Shown here piece by piece: positions 14,693-21,406 of a DNA stretch of 27,036 bases. The DNA lies in the NCBI GenBank assembly GCA_016784195.1, contig JADHVE010000008.1, positions 1 through 27,036 of the forward strand. Reading direction: 5' to 3'. Position numbers and translations under genes: made by a program. Source of the stretch: Candidatus Woesearchaeota archaeon (lineage in GTDB: Archaea > Nanobdellota > Nanobdellia > Woesearchaeales > GW2011-AR4). Numbering within the stretch: position 1 is the stretch's first letter; each line of letters starts with the position of its first letter. The notes beneath the pieces were generated by a model. That model had not been told where the DNA came from. It searched no databases and worked only from the letters and a program-made list of their open reading frames with translations.

Positions 14693-15100
14693 ATGACAAC
14701 CAAGCTTTGGGCCCTAATCTTAATGTTTTCTCTTACCTTTCTTACATCTGCAGCCCAGATTTTGTGGAAATTTGGAGTAGACAAAATGACATGGGATTTA
14801 TTTTCTTTGGTAACAAATTGGCAGATTATCTTAGGTATCCTGCTTTATTTAGTTGCAGGTGTTTTTATGATTGTAAGCTTCAGAGGCGGAGAAGTGTCTG
14901 CGTTATACCCTATTGTTGCTACAAGCTATATATGGGTCAGTTTTTTATCAATCTATTTTTTAAATGAAATCATGAGTATGTTTAAGTGGATAGGGGTTTC
15001 GATTATTTTTTTAGGGATTGTGCTGATAGGCTATGGCAGCAATAGGCAAAAAGTTTCTGAGAAAGTAATTCGGGCAGAAGGTGAGTTTATACCTAACTAG
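14693..15100 (+). CDS. SMR/EamA-like four-helix transporter subunit 1
   Basis: A 135-residue protein with four membrane helices (about 5-24, 40-61, 65-88 and 95-115) and a basic C-terminal tail containing NRQKVSEKVIR. SALYPIVATSYIWVSFLS matches the LYP helix-3 signature of the small multidrug resistance/DMT superfamily. The glutamate of TM1 that carries protons in EmrE has no counterpart (a threonine falls there when the KF pair is aligned), so it is more like the ArnE/ArnF or lipid-carrier branch than a drug antiporter. Charges on the N-terminus, central loop and tail suggest N-in topology. The paired gene starts 9 nt downstream and should form a heterodimer with it. Confidence 0.85.
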   Translation: MTTKLWALILMFSLTFLTSAAQILWKFGVDKMTWDLFSLVTNWQIILGILLYLVAGVFMIVSFRGGEVSALYPIVATSYIWVSFLSIYFLNEIMSMFKWIGVSIIFLGIVLIGYGSNRQKVSEKVIRAEGEFIPN

Positions 15101-15109
15101 CAAAGTAAA

Positions 15110-15460
15110 ATGGCAACTCAATTTTGGGCAATTGGACTGGTAATTTTAGCAACTCTTGTAGGAGCATTTGGGCCTATACTTCTTAAAAAAGCATCAGCCA
15201 GAAAACTTTCTAAATTCAGTTCATTAGTAAAGAATCATTATCTTTTTTTTGGAGTATTATTATATGGGTTAGGCACTTTGCTTTTTATTCCGGCACTTAA
15301 AGGGGGAGATTTATCAATATTGTATCCATTTGTTTCGTTAAGCTATGTGTGGGTTTCACTTTTGTCAGTGAAGTTTCTTGGAGAAAAGATGAACAAATAC
15401 AAATGGTTGGGAGTTTTGTTGATAATTGTTGGAGTCAGTTTTATTGGCATGGGCTCTTAG
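15110..15460 (+). CDS. SMR/EamA-like four-helix transporter subunit 2
   Basis: A 116-residue paralogue of the preceding protein, with four helices and the matching segment SILYPFVSLSYVWVSLLSV. Loop 1 (KKASARKLSKFSSLVKNH) and loop 3 (GEKMNKYKW) hold nearly all positive charges, while the N-terminus and C-terminus have none. The positive-inside rule therefore predicts N-out/C-out, opposite to subunit 1. This is the arrangement of heterodimeric SMR pairs that assemble antiparallel. A proton-carrying glutamate is absent from TM1 here too. The substrate is unknown; a polar lipid or lipid-linked sugar is possible from the resemblance to ArnE/ArnF. Confidence 0.85.
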   Translation: MATQFWAIGLVILATLVGAFGPILLKKASARKLSKFSSLVKNHYLFFGVLLYGLGTLLFIPALKGGDLSILYPFVSLSYVWVSLLSVKFLGEKMNKYKWLGVLLIIVGVSFIGMGS

Positions 15461-15474
15461 TTTATTTGGTTAAA

Positions 15475-16152
15475 ATGAAAAACACAATAATCTTATCATT
15501 AGGCGGCTCAGTTATTGTTCCTGACAAAATAGATGTTGATTTTCTAAAAAATTTTAAAAAGCTAGTAATTGAATTTGTTGAAAAAGGCTATAAGTTTGTT
15601 ATTATCTGTGGCGGGGGCTCTACTGCAAGGAAATATCAAAAGGCTTATGAGGATGCCCATGGAGAAGATGAAGAAGTGATGGACTGGATTGGGATTTCAG
15701 CAACGCACATTAATGCTTTTTTATTAAGGACGTTATTTTATGAGATTTCTGAAGAAAAGATTATCAATGACCCTACAGAGAAAATAAAGTTTAAGAAAAA
15801 AATATTGTTTGCAGGAGGCTGGAAGCCTGGATGGAGCACGGATTATGATGCTGTGTTGCTGGCAAAAAATTTAGGAATTTCTGAAGTGATAAATATGACT
15901 AATATTGACTGCGTTTATGATGGGAATCCTAAAAAGTTTAAAGATGCAAAACCTATCCGGGAAATTTCATGGAAGGAGTTTCAGAAATTAGTCGGAGATA
16001 AGTGGAAAGCAGGTAGCAACTTTCCATTTGATCCAATAGCGGCAAAAGAAGCTGAAAAATTGAAATTAAAAGTTGTTGTTTTAGGAAAAAGCCTAAGCAA
16101 TCTGAAGAATTTATTAAATAATAAGGAGTTTAAGGGTACAATAATAAAATAA
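15475..16152 (+). CDS. pyrH: UMP kinase (archaeal/bacterial PyrH type)
   Basis: A 225-residue cytoplasmic amino-acid-kinase-fold enzyme converting UMP to UDP. Diagnostic segments are TIILSLGGSVIV at the N-terminus, VIICGGGSTARKYQKA, DWIGISATHINAFLLR, GGWKPGWSTDYDAVLLA and TNIDCVYDGNPKKFKDAKPI. The start is ATG 15475; the reading frame is open further upstream (to 15349), but that extension overlaps the transporter gene and does not resemble a kinase N-terminus. It lies 14 nt after subunit 2 and is probably in the same transcript, although no functional link is evident. It converges with the next gene with only 4 nt between stops. Confidence 0.95.
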   Translation: MKNTIILSLGGSVIVPDKIDVDFLKNFKKLVIEFVEKGYKFVIICGGGSTARKYQKAYEDAHGEDEEVMDWIGISATHINAFLLRTLFYEISEEKIINDPTEKIKFKKKILFAGGWKPGWSTDYDAVLLAKNLGISEVINMTNIDCVYDGNPKKFKDAKPIREISWKEFQKLVGDKWKAGSNFPFDPIAAKEAEKLKLKVVVLGKSLSNLKNLLNNKEFKGTIIK

Positions 16153-16156
16153 GAAG

Positions 16157-16504
16157 CTATATCTTTCTATAAGCTTTCCTAAATGCTTTTTTTGCAGTTT
16201 TCTTTCCTGCTTTTTTCAGTTTCTTCTCTAAAGCATTTATTTTCACCTTTAGCTTCTTTATCTGCGGCTGAGAAACCTTGCTTACCTTAGCATGTATTCT
16301 TTTAGCCTCAGCTTTGCTGAATTCTCCTATTCTTTTGCTTTCTTTTCCGGCTTCTGCTAAAACCTTTTTTAGTATTTTTCCACTGTCTTTTGAACTTATT
16401 GCTCCCTGCTTAACCAAAGCTTTTATTTTTTTTTGAGCTGCCGATTTGGTTAAGGTTGCCGCCCCTAAACCTAGCAAAAAAGCCTTTTTAACTATTTCTT
16501 TCAT
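16157..16504 (-). CDS. phasin-like Ala/Lys-rich helical protein, partner of UbiB
   Basis: A 115-residue, strongly basic, all-helical protein: MKEIVKKAFLLGLGAATLTK, then KKIKALVKQGAISSKDSGKI and KKVLAEAGKESKRIGE, with a long charged C-terminal helix and a KKAGKKTAKKAF tail. The block ALVKQGAISSKDSGKILKKV matches the conserved part of PHA granule-associated (PhaF/PhaI-like) phasin relatives, many of which sit beside UbiB-family genes in bacteria. The basic tail also resembles histone H1-like DNA-binding tails. It starts 18 nt after ubiB with a very good SD, GAGGTGA (16509-16515), 4 nt before the ATG. A lipid-surface, scaffold or DNA-binding role is possible; function is unproven. Confidence 0.78.
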   Translation of the reverse strand: MKEIVKKAFLLGLGAATLTKSAAQKKIKALVKQGAISSKDSGKILKKVLAEAGKESKRIGEFSKAEAKRIHAKVSKVSQPQIKKLKVKINALEKKLKKAGKKTAKKAFRKAYRKI

Positions 16505-16508
16505 TTTT

Positions 16509-16515
16509 TCACCTC
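16509..16515 (-). promoter_or_regulatory. strong SD of the phasin-like gene
   Basis: GAGGTGA on the minus strand, 4 nt before ATG 16504. It is nearly the same SD, at nearly the same spacing, as that before the YbjQ gene, supporting leadered internal-gene initiation in this operon. Confidence 0.7.
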
Positions 16516-16522
16516 GTTTTTA

Positions 16523-18199
16523 TTATCTTGTTTCTTTTAATATTGAAACAAATAAAATGAATGCAAATGTAGCTGCAAATGAAAAACTTAAAAATGAAAT
16601 TATTGACAGGTTAAATATTTTAAATCCTACATCAACGCCTGTTGTTAAAGCCCCTGTTATTACAAATGCAGTTATTAACAAACTGTAGGCTATTCTATTG
16701 CTTGAACGGTCTATCTCAATGGATAATCTTTTAATATCAGTATCTGAAATATCAACTTTTATTGTCCCTTCCTCTATTTTTTTAAATATTTTTTCAGCCT
16801 GGTCAGGAAGCCTTTCTGCAAATTTCTTTAGTTTCAATGAGTTTTTTACAAAAGAATTGACCATAGCAACCGGGTTAAGCCTCCTCAACATCAAGTTTTC
16901 AACAAAAGGCCTTGTGCTTTCTATCAATTTGAATTTTGAATTATATTTCAGGCCAATGCCTTCTAAAGTTATCAGTGTTTTTCCGAATAAAACAAACTGC
17001 ACAGGGATTGCCAGCTTATGTTCCATCGAGATGTGAAGCACTTCTTCTATAATCCTGCTTAACTTTACATCTTCTACGTTTAATGATTGCAATGGCTCTA
17101 TTATTGTCCTAAGCTCTTCTTTAAAGCCAAGGATATCCCCGTTTTTTTCCATGCCCATGTCTATCAGCGTGTCTGTAATCTTATCTACATCATGAAAAAC
17201 AAGGCCATACAGCAAATCAGTTGATTTTTCCTTTAAATCCTGGTCGAACCTTCCTACTATGCCGAAATCAACAAAAGCAACTTTATTATTTTTTGTTATA
17301 ATAATATTTCCAGGGTGAGGGTCAGCATGAAAAAAACCATGAAGGAAAACCTGAGTTAAAACTGCATCAAAACCTTGTTTTATTATGAAGTCAGAGTTTA
17401 CTTTTCTCTTTTTTAATTCCTTTTTCAGTACTTTAATGTTGTTTAATTCTATGCCGTCTATAAATTCTAAAGTGATTATTTTTTTTGTTGTATACTGGTC
17501 ATATACTTCAGGTATTACTATATTTTTATCATCTTTGAAGTTTAAATAAAATATTTTTGCGTTTCTTGCTTCAAGCACAAAGTCAAGCTCATCTTTTGTC
17601 CAGTTTGCAAATTCCTTTACGATATTTACTGGATTGTACTTTTTTACTTTTTTAATATGATTTTCCAGCAAGGAAGAAATATGTAGCATTATCTGTATGT
17701 CTTCCTGCATTATTTCTTCTACATTTGGCCTTTGTACTTTTACTGCTACTACTTTTCCGTTTTTTAAAACTGCTTTGTGCACCTGGCTTATTGAGGCAGA
17801 AGCTATTGGCTTTTTTTCAAATTTAAGAAATATCTCTTTTAGGGGCTTTTTGAGCTCGCTTTCAATAATTCTCTCAACTTCACTGAAAAGAAATGGGGGT
17901 ACTTCATCCTGTAGCTTTTCCAGCTCTCGGATGTAATTTTTTGGGACTAAGTCAGGCCTTACGCTTAAAACCTGTCCGAATTTTACAAATGTAGGGCCTA
18001 ACCTTTCCAGGGTTTTTCTCAGCCTGACTTCAGGAAGCATTACTTCTTTTTTACAGGGCCTTTTAGACCATTGCTTAGGGGTTAGCTTTCCTTTTAGTTT
18101 TATTTTACTTATTAAATAACCAAAGCCTTCTTCAAGAAGGACGAGCAGAATATCATCAAACCTTTTTAAATTACTTACCTCTTTTTTGAATTTAAACAT
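16523..18199 (-). CDS. ubiB: UbiB/ABC1 (AarF) family atypical protein kinase
   Basis: A 558-residue protein-kinase-like ATPase family linked in bacteria and organelles to isoprenoid quinone or lipid metabolism. The hallmark N-terminal KxGQ is in PTFVKFGQVLSVRPDLVP (K73-Q76). The alanine-rich nucleotide loop reads IASASISQVHKA (about 132-143), followed by VAVKVQRP. The catalytic region has FHADPHPGNI, then VAFVDFGIVGRF in place of a DFG motif. Two C-terminal hydrophobic helices (AYSLLITAFVITGAL, then ISFLSFSFAATFAFILF) anchor it in the membrane. No quinone genes are seen nearby, so its target here may be another membrane isoprenoid. A TATA box sits between inverted half-sites at 18207-18240. 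The phasin-like gene follows 18 nt downstream. Confidence 0.95.
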   Translation of the reverse strand: MFKFKKEVSNLKRFDDILLVLLEEGFGYLISKIKLKGKLTPKQWSKRPCKKEVMLPEVRLRKTLERLGPTFVKFGQVLSVRPDLVPKNYIRELEKLQDEVPPFLFSEVERIIESELKKPLKEIFLKFEKKPIASASISQVHKAVLKNGKVVAVKVQRPNVEEIMQEDIQIMLHISSLLENHIKKVKKYNPVNIVKEFANWTKDELDFVLEARNAKIFYLNFKDDKNIVIPEVYDQYTTKKIITLEFIDGIELNNIKVLKKELKKRKVNSDFIIKQGFDAVLTQVFLHGFFHADPHPGNIIITKNNKVAFVDFGIVGRFDQDLKEKSTDLLYGLVFHDVDKITDTLIDMGMEKNGDILGFKEELRTIIEPLQSLNVEDVKLSRIIEEVLHISMEHKLAIPVQFVLFGKTLITLEGIGLKYNSKFKLIESTRPFVENLMLRRLNPVAMVNSFVKNSLKLKKFAERLPDQAEKIFKKIEEGTIKVDISDTDIKRLSIEIDRSSNRIAYSLLITAFVITGALTTGVDVGFKIFNLSIISFLSFSFAATFAFILFVSILKETR

Positions 18200-18206
18200 G
18201 TTCTTT

Positions 18207-18240
18207 ACCAGATACCTGTTTATTTATAAATTTATCTGGT
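18207..18240 (-). promoter_or_regulatory. ubiB TATA box enclosed by an 8-bp inverted repeat (candidate operator)
   Basis: ACCAGATA (18207-18214) and TATCTGGT (18233-18240) are perfect inverted copies 18 nt apart, enclosing ATTTATAAAT (18222-18231). That TATA is centred about 26 nt before the ubiB ATG. The right half-site overlaps the last cutA codons. A regulator bound to the two half-sites would block TBP/TFB. Read as RNA the sequence could also form a stem after cutA, but no T-run follows. Confidence 0.5.
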
Positions 18241-18534
18241 TTCTTTTTTTACCCATCCTTCATATTCCTTGCCTGATTCAATATTAAACTTTAAAATGCA
18301 GGGTATTTCATAAGAATGAATTTTTTTAACTTCTTTTTTTATTTTTTCAAAGTTCTTGTCAATTGTTTTTGCCAATATTACAATTTCATTATCATCCACT
18401 ATCTTTTTATTCCACCAATACATACTTTTAATTGGAAAGATATTAGAGCAGGCAATCAGCCTTTTTTTAAGCAGGTGCCTGGAGATTTTAACAGCTTGTT
18501 TTTCATCTTTGCAGGTTATATAGGCAGATATCAT
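18232..18534 (-). CDS. cutA: CutA divalent-cation tolerance-like protein
   Basis: A 100-residue trimeric ferredoxin-fold protein. MISAYITCKDEKQAVKISRH begins the first strand and helix. LIACSNIFPIKSMYWWNKKI is the highly conserved CutA core, and KTIDKNFEKIKKEV with HSYEIPCIL supplies the second half. Its role in metal tolerance is debated; in archaea it may be a small-ligand or copper-binding protein. A TATA-like TTAATAAAC at about 18559-18567 gives a leaderless start, diverging from the membrane-protein gene. Its last codons overlap one half-site of the inverted repeat around the ubiB promoter. Confidence 0.94.
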   Translation of the reverse strand: MISAYITCKDEKQAVKISRHLLKKRLIACSNIFPIKSMYWWNKKIVDDNEIVILAKTIDKNFEKIKKEVKKIHSYEIPCILKFNIESGKEYEGWVKKETR

Positions 18535-18558
18535 TTTGTTAACTTATTTGTTTTGTAG

Positions 18559-18610
18559 TTTATTAATTTTTTCTTTTGTATTTTTTATTGATAATAAATA
18601 CATTTATATA
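18559..18610. promoter_or_regulatory. divergent promoters for cutA and the unknown membrane protein
   Basis: TTAATAAAC (minus, about 18559-18567) lies about 27 nt from the cutA ATG. CATTTATATA (plus, 18601-18610) lies about 38 nt from ATG 18644, predicting a leader near 12 nt. The second TATA argues against the longer reading frame that opens at 18536. Confidence 0.45.
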
Positions 18611-18643
18611 TCAAATATTTATGTTCGTTTAAATCCGTCTAAA

Positions 18644-19267
18644 ATGAGTAAAAAAAAAGAGGTTTCAGTAAAATATGAATTTCATAAATGGAAAAAAAAG
18701 CTTTTGTACATTGACATAATCTTGAGTGTTGTTGTAGTGATATCATTAGGTGTGTTCAAGCCTGATTTAGTTGTGATTGCTGCTTTCTTTTTAATCATCC
18801 CTTACTTGCTGTTAACTCAGAGAAAAGCTTTATTGTATCATCTGATTGTGGCTTTTTTTATTGCATTATTGTGGATGCTTATTGCAAAAAACGAATACAG
18901 CTATAACAGCGGCTTTATAACTATTGCAGGATTTAGCTTATATCCTTTGTTTTCATGGACACTAGGCTTATTTGGGTTATATTTTATTTATTCACATTAT
19001 GAGCATAAATTAAAAAAACAGAAATTCATTCAGAAATTAGGTCTTTTTATTTTATTTTACTGGCCCTTGCTTATTATTGCAGAATCTGTTGCCTACCATA
19101 TATTCAATATTAAGAATATTGCAGCTGCTGCGTATAGTGGATTGCCATTCTGTGATTGTATCCATGCTCCGCTATGGATGCAGATATCATATTTCAGCTT
19201 AGGAATAATCTTCTTTTTGGCTTGTTATAAGCTAGGCTTGGAAAACCCGCATTTTAGGGCTGTATAG
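18644..19267 (+). CDS. polytopic membrane protein of unknown function
   Basis: A 207-residue protein starting MSKKKEVSVKYEFHKWKKK, with six or so hydrophobic helices including LLYIDIILSVVVVISLGVF, LVVIAAFFLIIPYLLL, YHLIVAFFIALLWMLIA, LGLFGLYFIYSHY, KLGLFILFYWPLLIIAESV and MQISYFSLGIIFFLACYKLG. A distinctive extramembrane segment SGLPFCDCIHAPLWMQI carries a CxC motif and a histidine that could bind metal. The size and helix spacing are reminiscent of small carotenoid-cyclase-like membrane proteins, but I cannot support that assignment. The frame is open to 18536, yet ATG 18644 fits the promoter and the positively charged N-terminus. It ends before hairpin spacer D. Confidence 0.75.
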   Translation: MSKKKEVSVKYEFHKWKKKLLYIDIILSVVVVISLGVFKPDLVVIAAFFLIIPYLLLTQRKALLYHLIVAFFIALLWMLIAKNEYSYNSGFITIAGFSLYPLFSWTLGLFGLYFIYSHYEHKLKKQKFIQKLGLFILFYWPLLIIAESVAYHIFNIKNIAAAAYSGLPFCDCIHAPLWMQISYFSLGIIFFLACYKLGLENPHFRAV

Positions 19268-19316
19268 TGGAAAACACAAAAAATTGATTAAACAGTGGAA
19301 AATCTAAAAAAGACAC

Positions 19317-19461
19317 CCAGAAATCAAAAGATTTCTGGTACCAGAAAGGTTTTCGAGGTTTGCTGAAGCAAACAATAGTTTGTTTTTTCGAATACACGCG
19401 AAAATCGGAGATTTTTGATGTCCTGAAAACATGGAGTTTTCATGATAATTGTGAAATTATC
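19317..19461. repeat. hairpin-array spacer D (densest array)
   Basis: At least seven inverted repeats occur in 145 nt: CCAGAAATC-AAAA-GATTTCTGG (19317-19338); the 16-bp perfect palindrome TTTCTGGTACCAGAAA (19332-19347); GTTTGC-TGAA-GCAAAC (19358-19373); TTTTCG/CGAAAA (19385-19404); AAAATC-GGA-GATTTT (about 19401-19415); TGAAAAC-ATGGA-GTTTTCA (19424-19442); and GATAATT-GTGA-AATTATC (19444-19461). A TTGATGTCCTG linker on the plus strand and GGGTGTCTT on the minus strand match the family linker. Upstream, GTGGAAAA occurs twice (about 19267 and 19296). The array ends about 35 nt before the nop5 TATA-like TAATTTAAA. Confidence 0.85.
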
Positions 19462-19531
19462 GATTAATTATTTAGTTCCGCCACCATAAAATCAAATAAT
19501 TTAAAAAACAAGTAAAAATACTGTTCTGTTG

Positions 19532-20473
19532 ATGGCAAAATACATATTTTCAAACCTGGTAGGCAGTTTTGCTTTTGATGAGAAGTTTAAGGTAGTTGAT
19601 AAAATATTATTTAAAAATTTATCCGAATATAAAAATAAAGACAAATCTGAAAAGAGATTGATAAATAAGTATAAAGATGCTAAAAAAGCTGATGAAAACC
19701 AGTTAAAAAAGATATTATTGTTTTTTAAAAATAATCAATATTTTAATGAATTTTATAAGAAAAATTTATTATTAACCAAAGAAAAGATTAAAGAGTCTGT
19801 TAAAGATGATGTTTTGATAATCCAAACAATAAGCAATATTGAGGATATTGATAAAGTAATAAACATGCTTGTTAAGAGGCTAAGAGACTGGTATGCATTT
19901 TACAATCCGGAATTTTCAGAGAGTATAGAAGGCCATGAAGATTTTGTTAAGCTGATTCTAAAGAAAAATAAAAAGGAGCTGTTAAGGGAAATCAAAGTAA
20001 AAGAAGAAGAGAGCATGGGCGGAGATTTTTCTAAAGAAAATCTAGAGCCAATCATGAATCTGGCTAAAGAAGTTAATGAACTGTATAATTTTAGAAACAA
20101 GCAAGGAGAATATTTAGAGAAGCTAATGAAAAAAATATGCCCTAGTATGGCTGAAGTAGCAGGCGTTTTAATAGGCGCAAAGCTGATTGAGGTGGCCGGC
20201 AGCTTAAAGCATCTGGCAATGCTGCCTGCTTCTGTAATACAACTGCTTGGAGCTGAGAAGGCATTATTCAGGCATATAAAGAACAAGAAAAACCTGCCTC
20301 CTAAGTTCGGTGTTTTGTTCGAGCACAAGTTCATACAAAAGAATTTTAAAAATTCCGGGAAGGCTGCAAGGACACTGGCAGACAAAATATGTATAGCAGT
20401 CAAGGTTGATTATTTTAAAGGTAAGTTTATAGGGGATAAGTTAAATAAGGAATTAGATGAAAAGTTTAAATAA
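19532..20473 (+). CDS. nop5: Nop5 (aNop56/58), box C/D sRNP scaffold protein
   Basis: A 313-residue protein that bridges L7Ae-bound guide RNA and fibrillarin in the 2'-O-methylation complex. The N-terminal fibrillarin-binding domain is followed by a coiled coil, and the NOP domain is clear: CPSMAEVAGVLIGAKLIEVA, then GSLKHLAMLPASVIQLLGAE, KALFRHIKNKKNLPPKFGVL and a closing GKAARTLADKICIAVKVDYF. The usual lysine/glutamate-rich C-terminal tail is nearly absent, making it shorter than many archaeal Nop5 proteins. ATG 19532 is preferred over an in-frame TTG one codon upstream. A TATA-like TAATTTAAA near 19502 predicts a leader of only a few nt. Fibrillarin follows 118 nt downstream. Confidence 0.96.
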   Translation: MAKYIFSNLVGSFAFDEKFKVVDKILFKNLSEYKNKDKSEKRLINKYKDAKKADENQLKKILLFFKNNQYFNEFYKKNLLLTKEKIKESVKDDVLIIQTISNIEDIDKVINMLVKRLRDWYAFYNPEFSESIEGHEDFVKLILKKNKKELLREIKVKEEESMGGDFSKENLEPIMNLAKEVNELYNFRNKQGEYLEKLMKKICPSMAEVAGVLIGAKLIEVAGSLKHLAMLPASVIQLLGAEKALFRHIKNKKNLPPKFGVLFEHKFIQKNFKNSGKAARTLADKICIAVKVDYFKGKFIGDKLNKELDEKFK

Positions 20474-20591
20474 AAACAACAAAAAAATAATTAAAAAACA
20501 GAACTAAAAAATACCCTCCCTGTTGTATGCACGTAAAATCACTTAATGGTAAATTAATAATAAAAAATTAATAATAAACAATTGATATAAA
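20474..20591. other. A-rich spacer between nop5 and fibrillarin
   Basis: The first 45 nt are nearly G-free (AAATAAAAACAACAAAAAAA style) and closely resemble the sequence right after secD. They are followed by a short mixed-composition island around CCCTCCCTGTTGTATGCACG and a second A/T block with ATTAATAATAAA repeats up to the fibrillarin ATG. No ORF, hairpin or box C/D RNA is convincing. Confidence 0.45.
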
Positions 20592-21251
20592 ATGAACAAG
20601 TCCAACATTTTTGAAGTTTTTGAAGATAAAAGAAGAATCTATACAATTAATCTTATTCCCGGAAAAACTGTTTATGATGAGAAGCTGGTAAGAAGAGGTG
20701 GGGTTGAGTACAGGGAATGGAATCCTCGGAAGAGCAAATTAGCAGCTGCGATTTTGAGAGGATGCCCTAATATTTTTATAAGGAAAGGAAGCGTTGTTTT
20801 GTATTTAGGCAGCTCAACAGGCACAACCGTTTCGCATGTGAGTGATATTGTTGGAAGAGAAGGCTTTATTTTTGCCATGGATTTAGCTCCAGTTGTGACC
20901 AGAAGCCTTGTTTTTGTTTGTAAATACAGAAACAATATTGCTCCTGTTCTGGCAGATGCAAATAAACCTCTGGATTTTGCAGATAAAATCAGTTCCGTAG
21001 ATATTATCTACCAGGACATTGCACAAAAAAATCAGCTGGATATTTTTTTAAAAAATATAGATTTGTTTTTAAAAGATGGGGGTTATGCTTTGTTGGCAGT
21101 AAAGGCAAGAAGCATCAATGTTGGAAAAAATCCAAAAGATATCTTTAGGGAGATAAAACGAGAGCTGGAGAATAACCTGATTATAATTGACTACAGGGAA
21201 TTAGAGCCTTTCCAGAAGGATCATTGCATGTTTGTTTGCAAAAAGAAATAA
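20592..21251 (+). CDS. flpA: fibrillarin-like rRNA/tRNA 2'-O-methyltransferase
   Basis: A 219-residue SAM-dependent methyltransferase, the catalytic subunit of the archaeal box C/D RNP. The N-terminal domain has YGEK-like YDEKLVRRGGVEYREWNPRK. The SAM-binding motif I is VLYLGSSTGTTVSHVSDIVG, motif II region GFIFAMDLAP, then PVLADANKP and VDIIYQDIAQ with the motif IV aspartate. The ending is LEPFQKDHCMFVCKKK. Genes for Nop5 and fibrillarin are adjacent in most archaea, which supports both calls. It converges on the small zinc-knuckle gene with 9 nt between stop codons. Confidence 0.97.
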   Translation: MNKSNIFEVFEDKRRIYTINLIPGKTVYDEKLVRRGGVEYREWNPRKSKLAAAILRGCPNIFIRKGSVVLYLGSSTGTTVSHVSDIVGREGFIFAMDLAPVVTRSLVFVCKYRNNIAPVLADANKPLDFADKISSVDIIYQDIAQKNQLDIFLKNIDLFLKDGGYALLAVKARSINVGKNPKDIFREIKRELENNLIIIDYRELEPFQKDHCMFVCKKK

Positions 21252-21260
21252 GGGGTTAAA

Positions 21261-21374
21261 TCACTCCTGATCTTCTAATCGTATTACTTTATTTTTGCAT
21301 CTTTTGCATAAGCCATGCTTTAATATTCTTTTTGCTCCGCAGTCAGCACATTTTCCTACTTCCACATTTGCCAC
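21261..21374 (-). CDS. 37-residue zinc-knuckle microprotein, GTG start
   Basis: A minus-strand frame beginning at GTG 21374 and reading MANVEVGKCADCGAKRILKH followed by GLCKRCKNKVIRLEDQE. Two CxxC pairs, CADC and CKRC, 10 residues apart, with adjacent basic residues form a compact zinc knuckle of the kind seen in small ribosomal or RNA-binding proteins. Translation is well supported: AAAGGTGAT (21379-21387) is a strong SD whose end lies 4 nt before the GTG. A TATA-like CTATATTTTA lies upstream near 21395-21405. No family is recognised. It is shorter than usual gene-calling limits and easily missed. Its position facing fibrillarin, with almost no gap, adds weak support for an RNA-related role. 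Confidence 0.72.
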   Translation of the reverse strand: MANVEVGKCADCGAKRILKHGLCKRCKNKVIRLEDQE

Positions 21375-21378
21375 ATTT

Positions 21379-21387
21379 ATCACCTTT
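21379..21387 (-). promoter_or_regulatory. strong SD fixing the GTG start of the microprotein
   Basis: AAAGGTGAT on the minus strand ends 4 nt before GTG 21374. The core GGTGAT and spacing equal those of the TTG-start YbjQ gene. Confidence 0.65.
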
Positions 21388-21406
21388 ATAGTTAAGTAAA
21401 ATATAG

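Noticed and set aside
14707..14967. An 86-codon frame inside the first transporter gene
   Set aside because: It is a shifted frame of a clearly conserved membrane-protein gene with no independent signal.
15349..15474. Extended N-terminus for UMP kinase
   Set aside because: The extension overlaps the transporter gene in another frame and has no kinase-like sequence; ATG 15475 directly precedes the conserved N-terminal strand.
18536..18643. Extended N-terminus of the unknown membrane protein
   Set aside because: It would cover the divergent promoter region including a TATA-like box; ATG 18644 gives a typical basic N-terminus.
4632..19461. Hairpin arrays as CRISPR arrays
   Set aside because: Repeats are inverted, variable in sequence and not separated by regular unique spacers; no cas genes are present.
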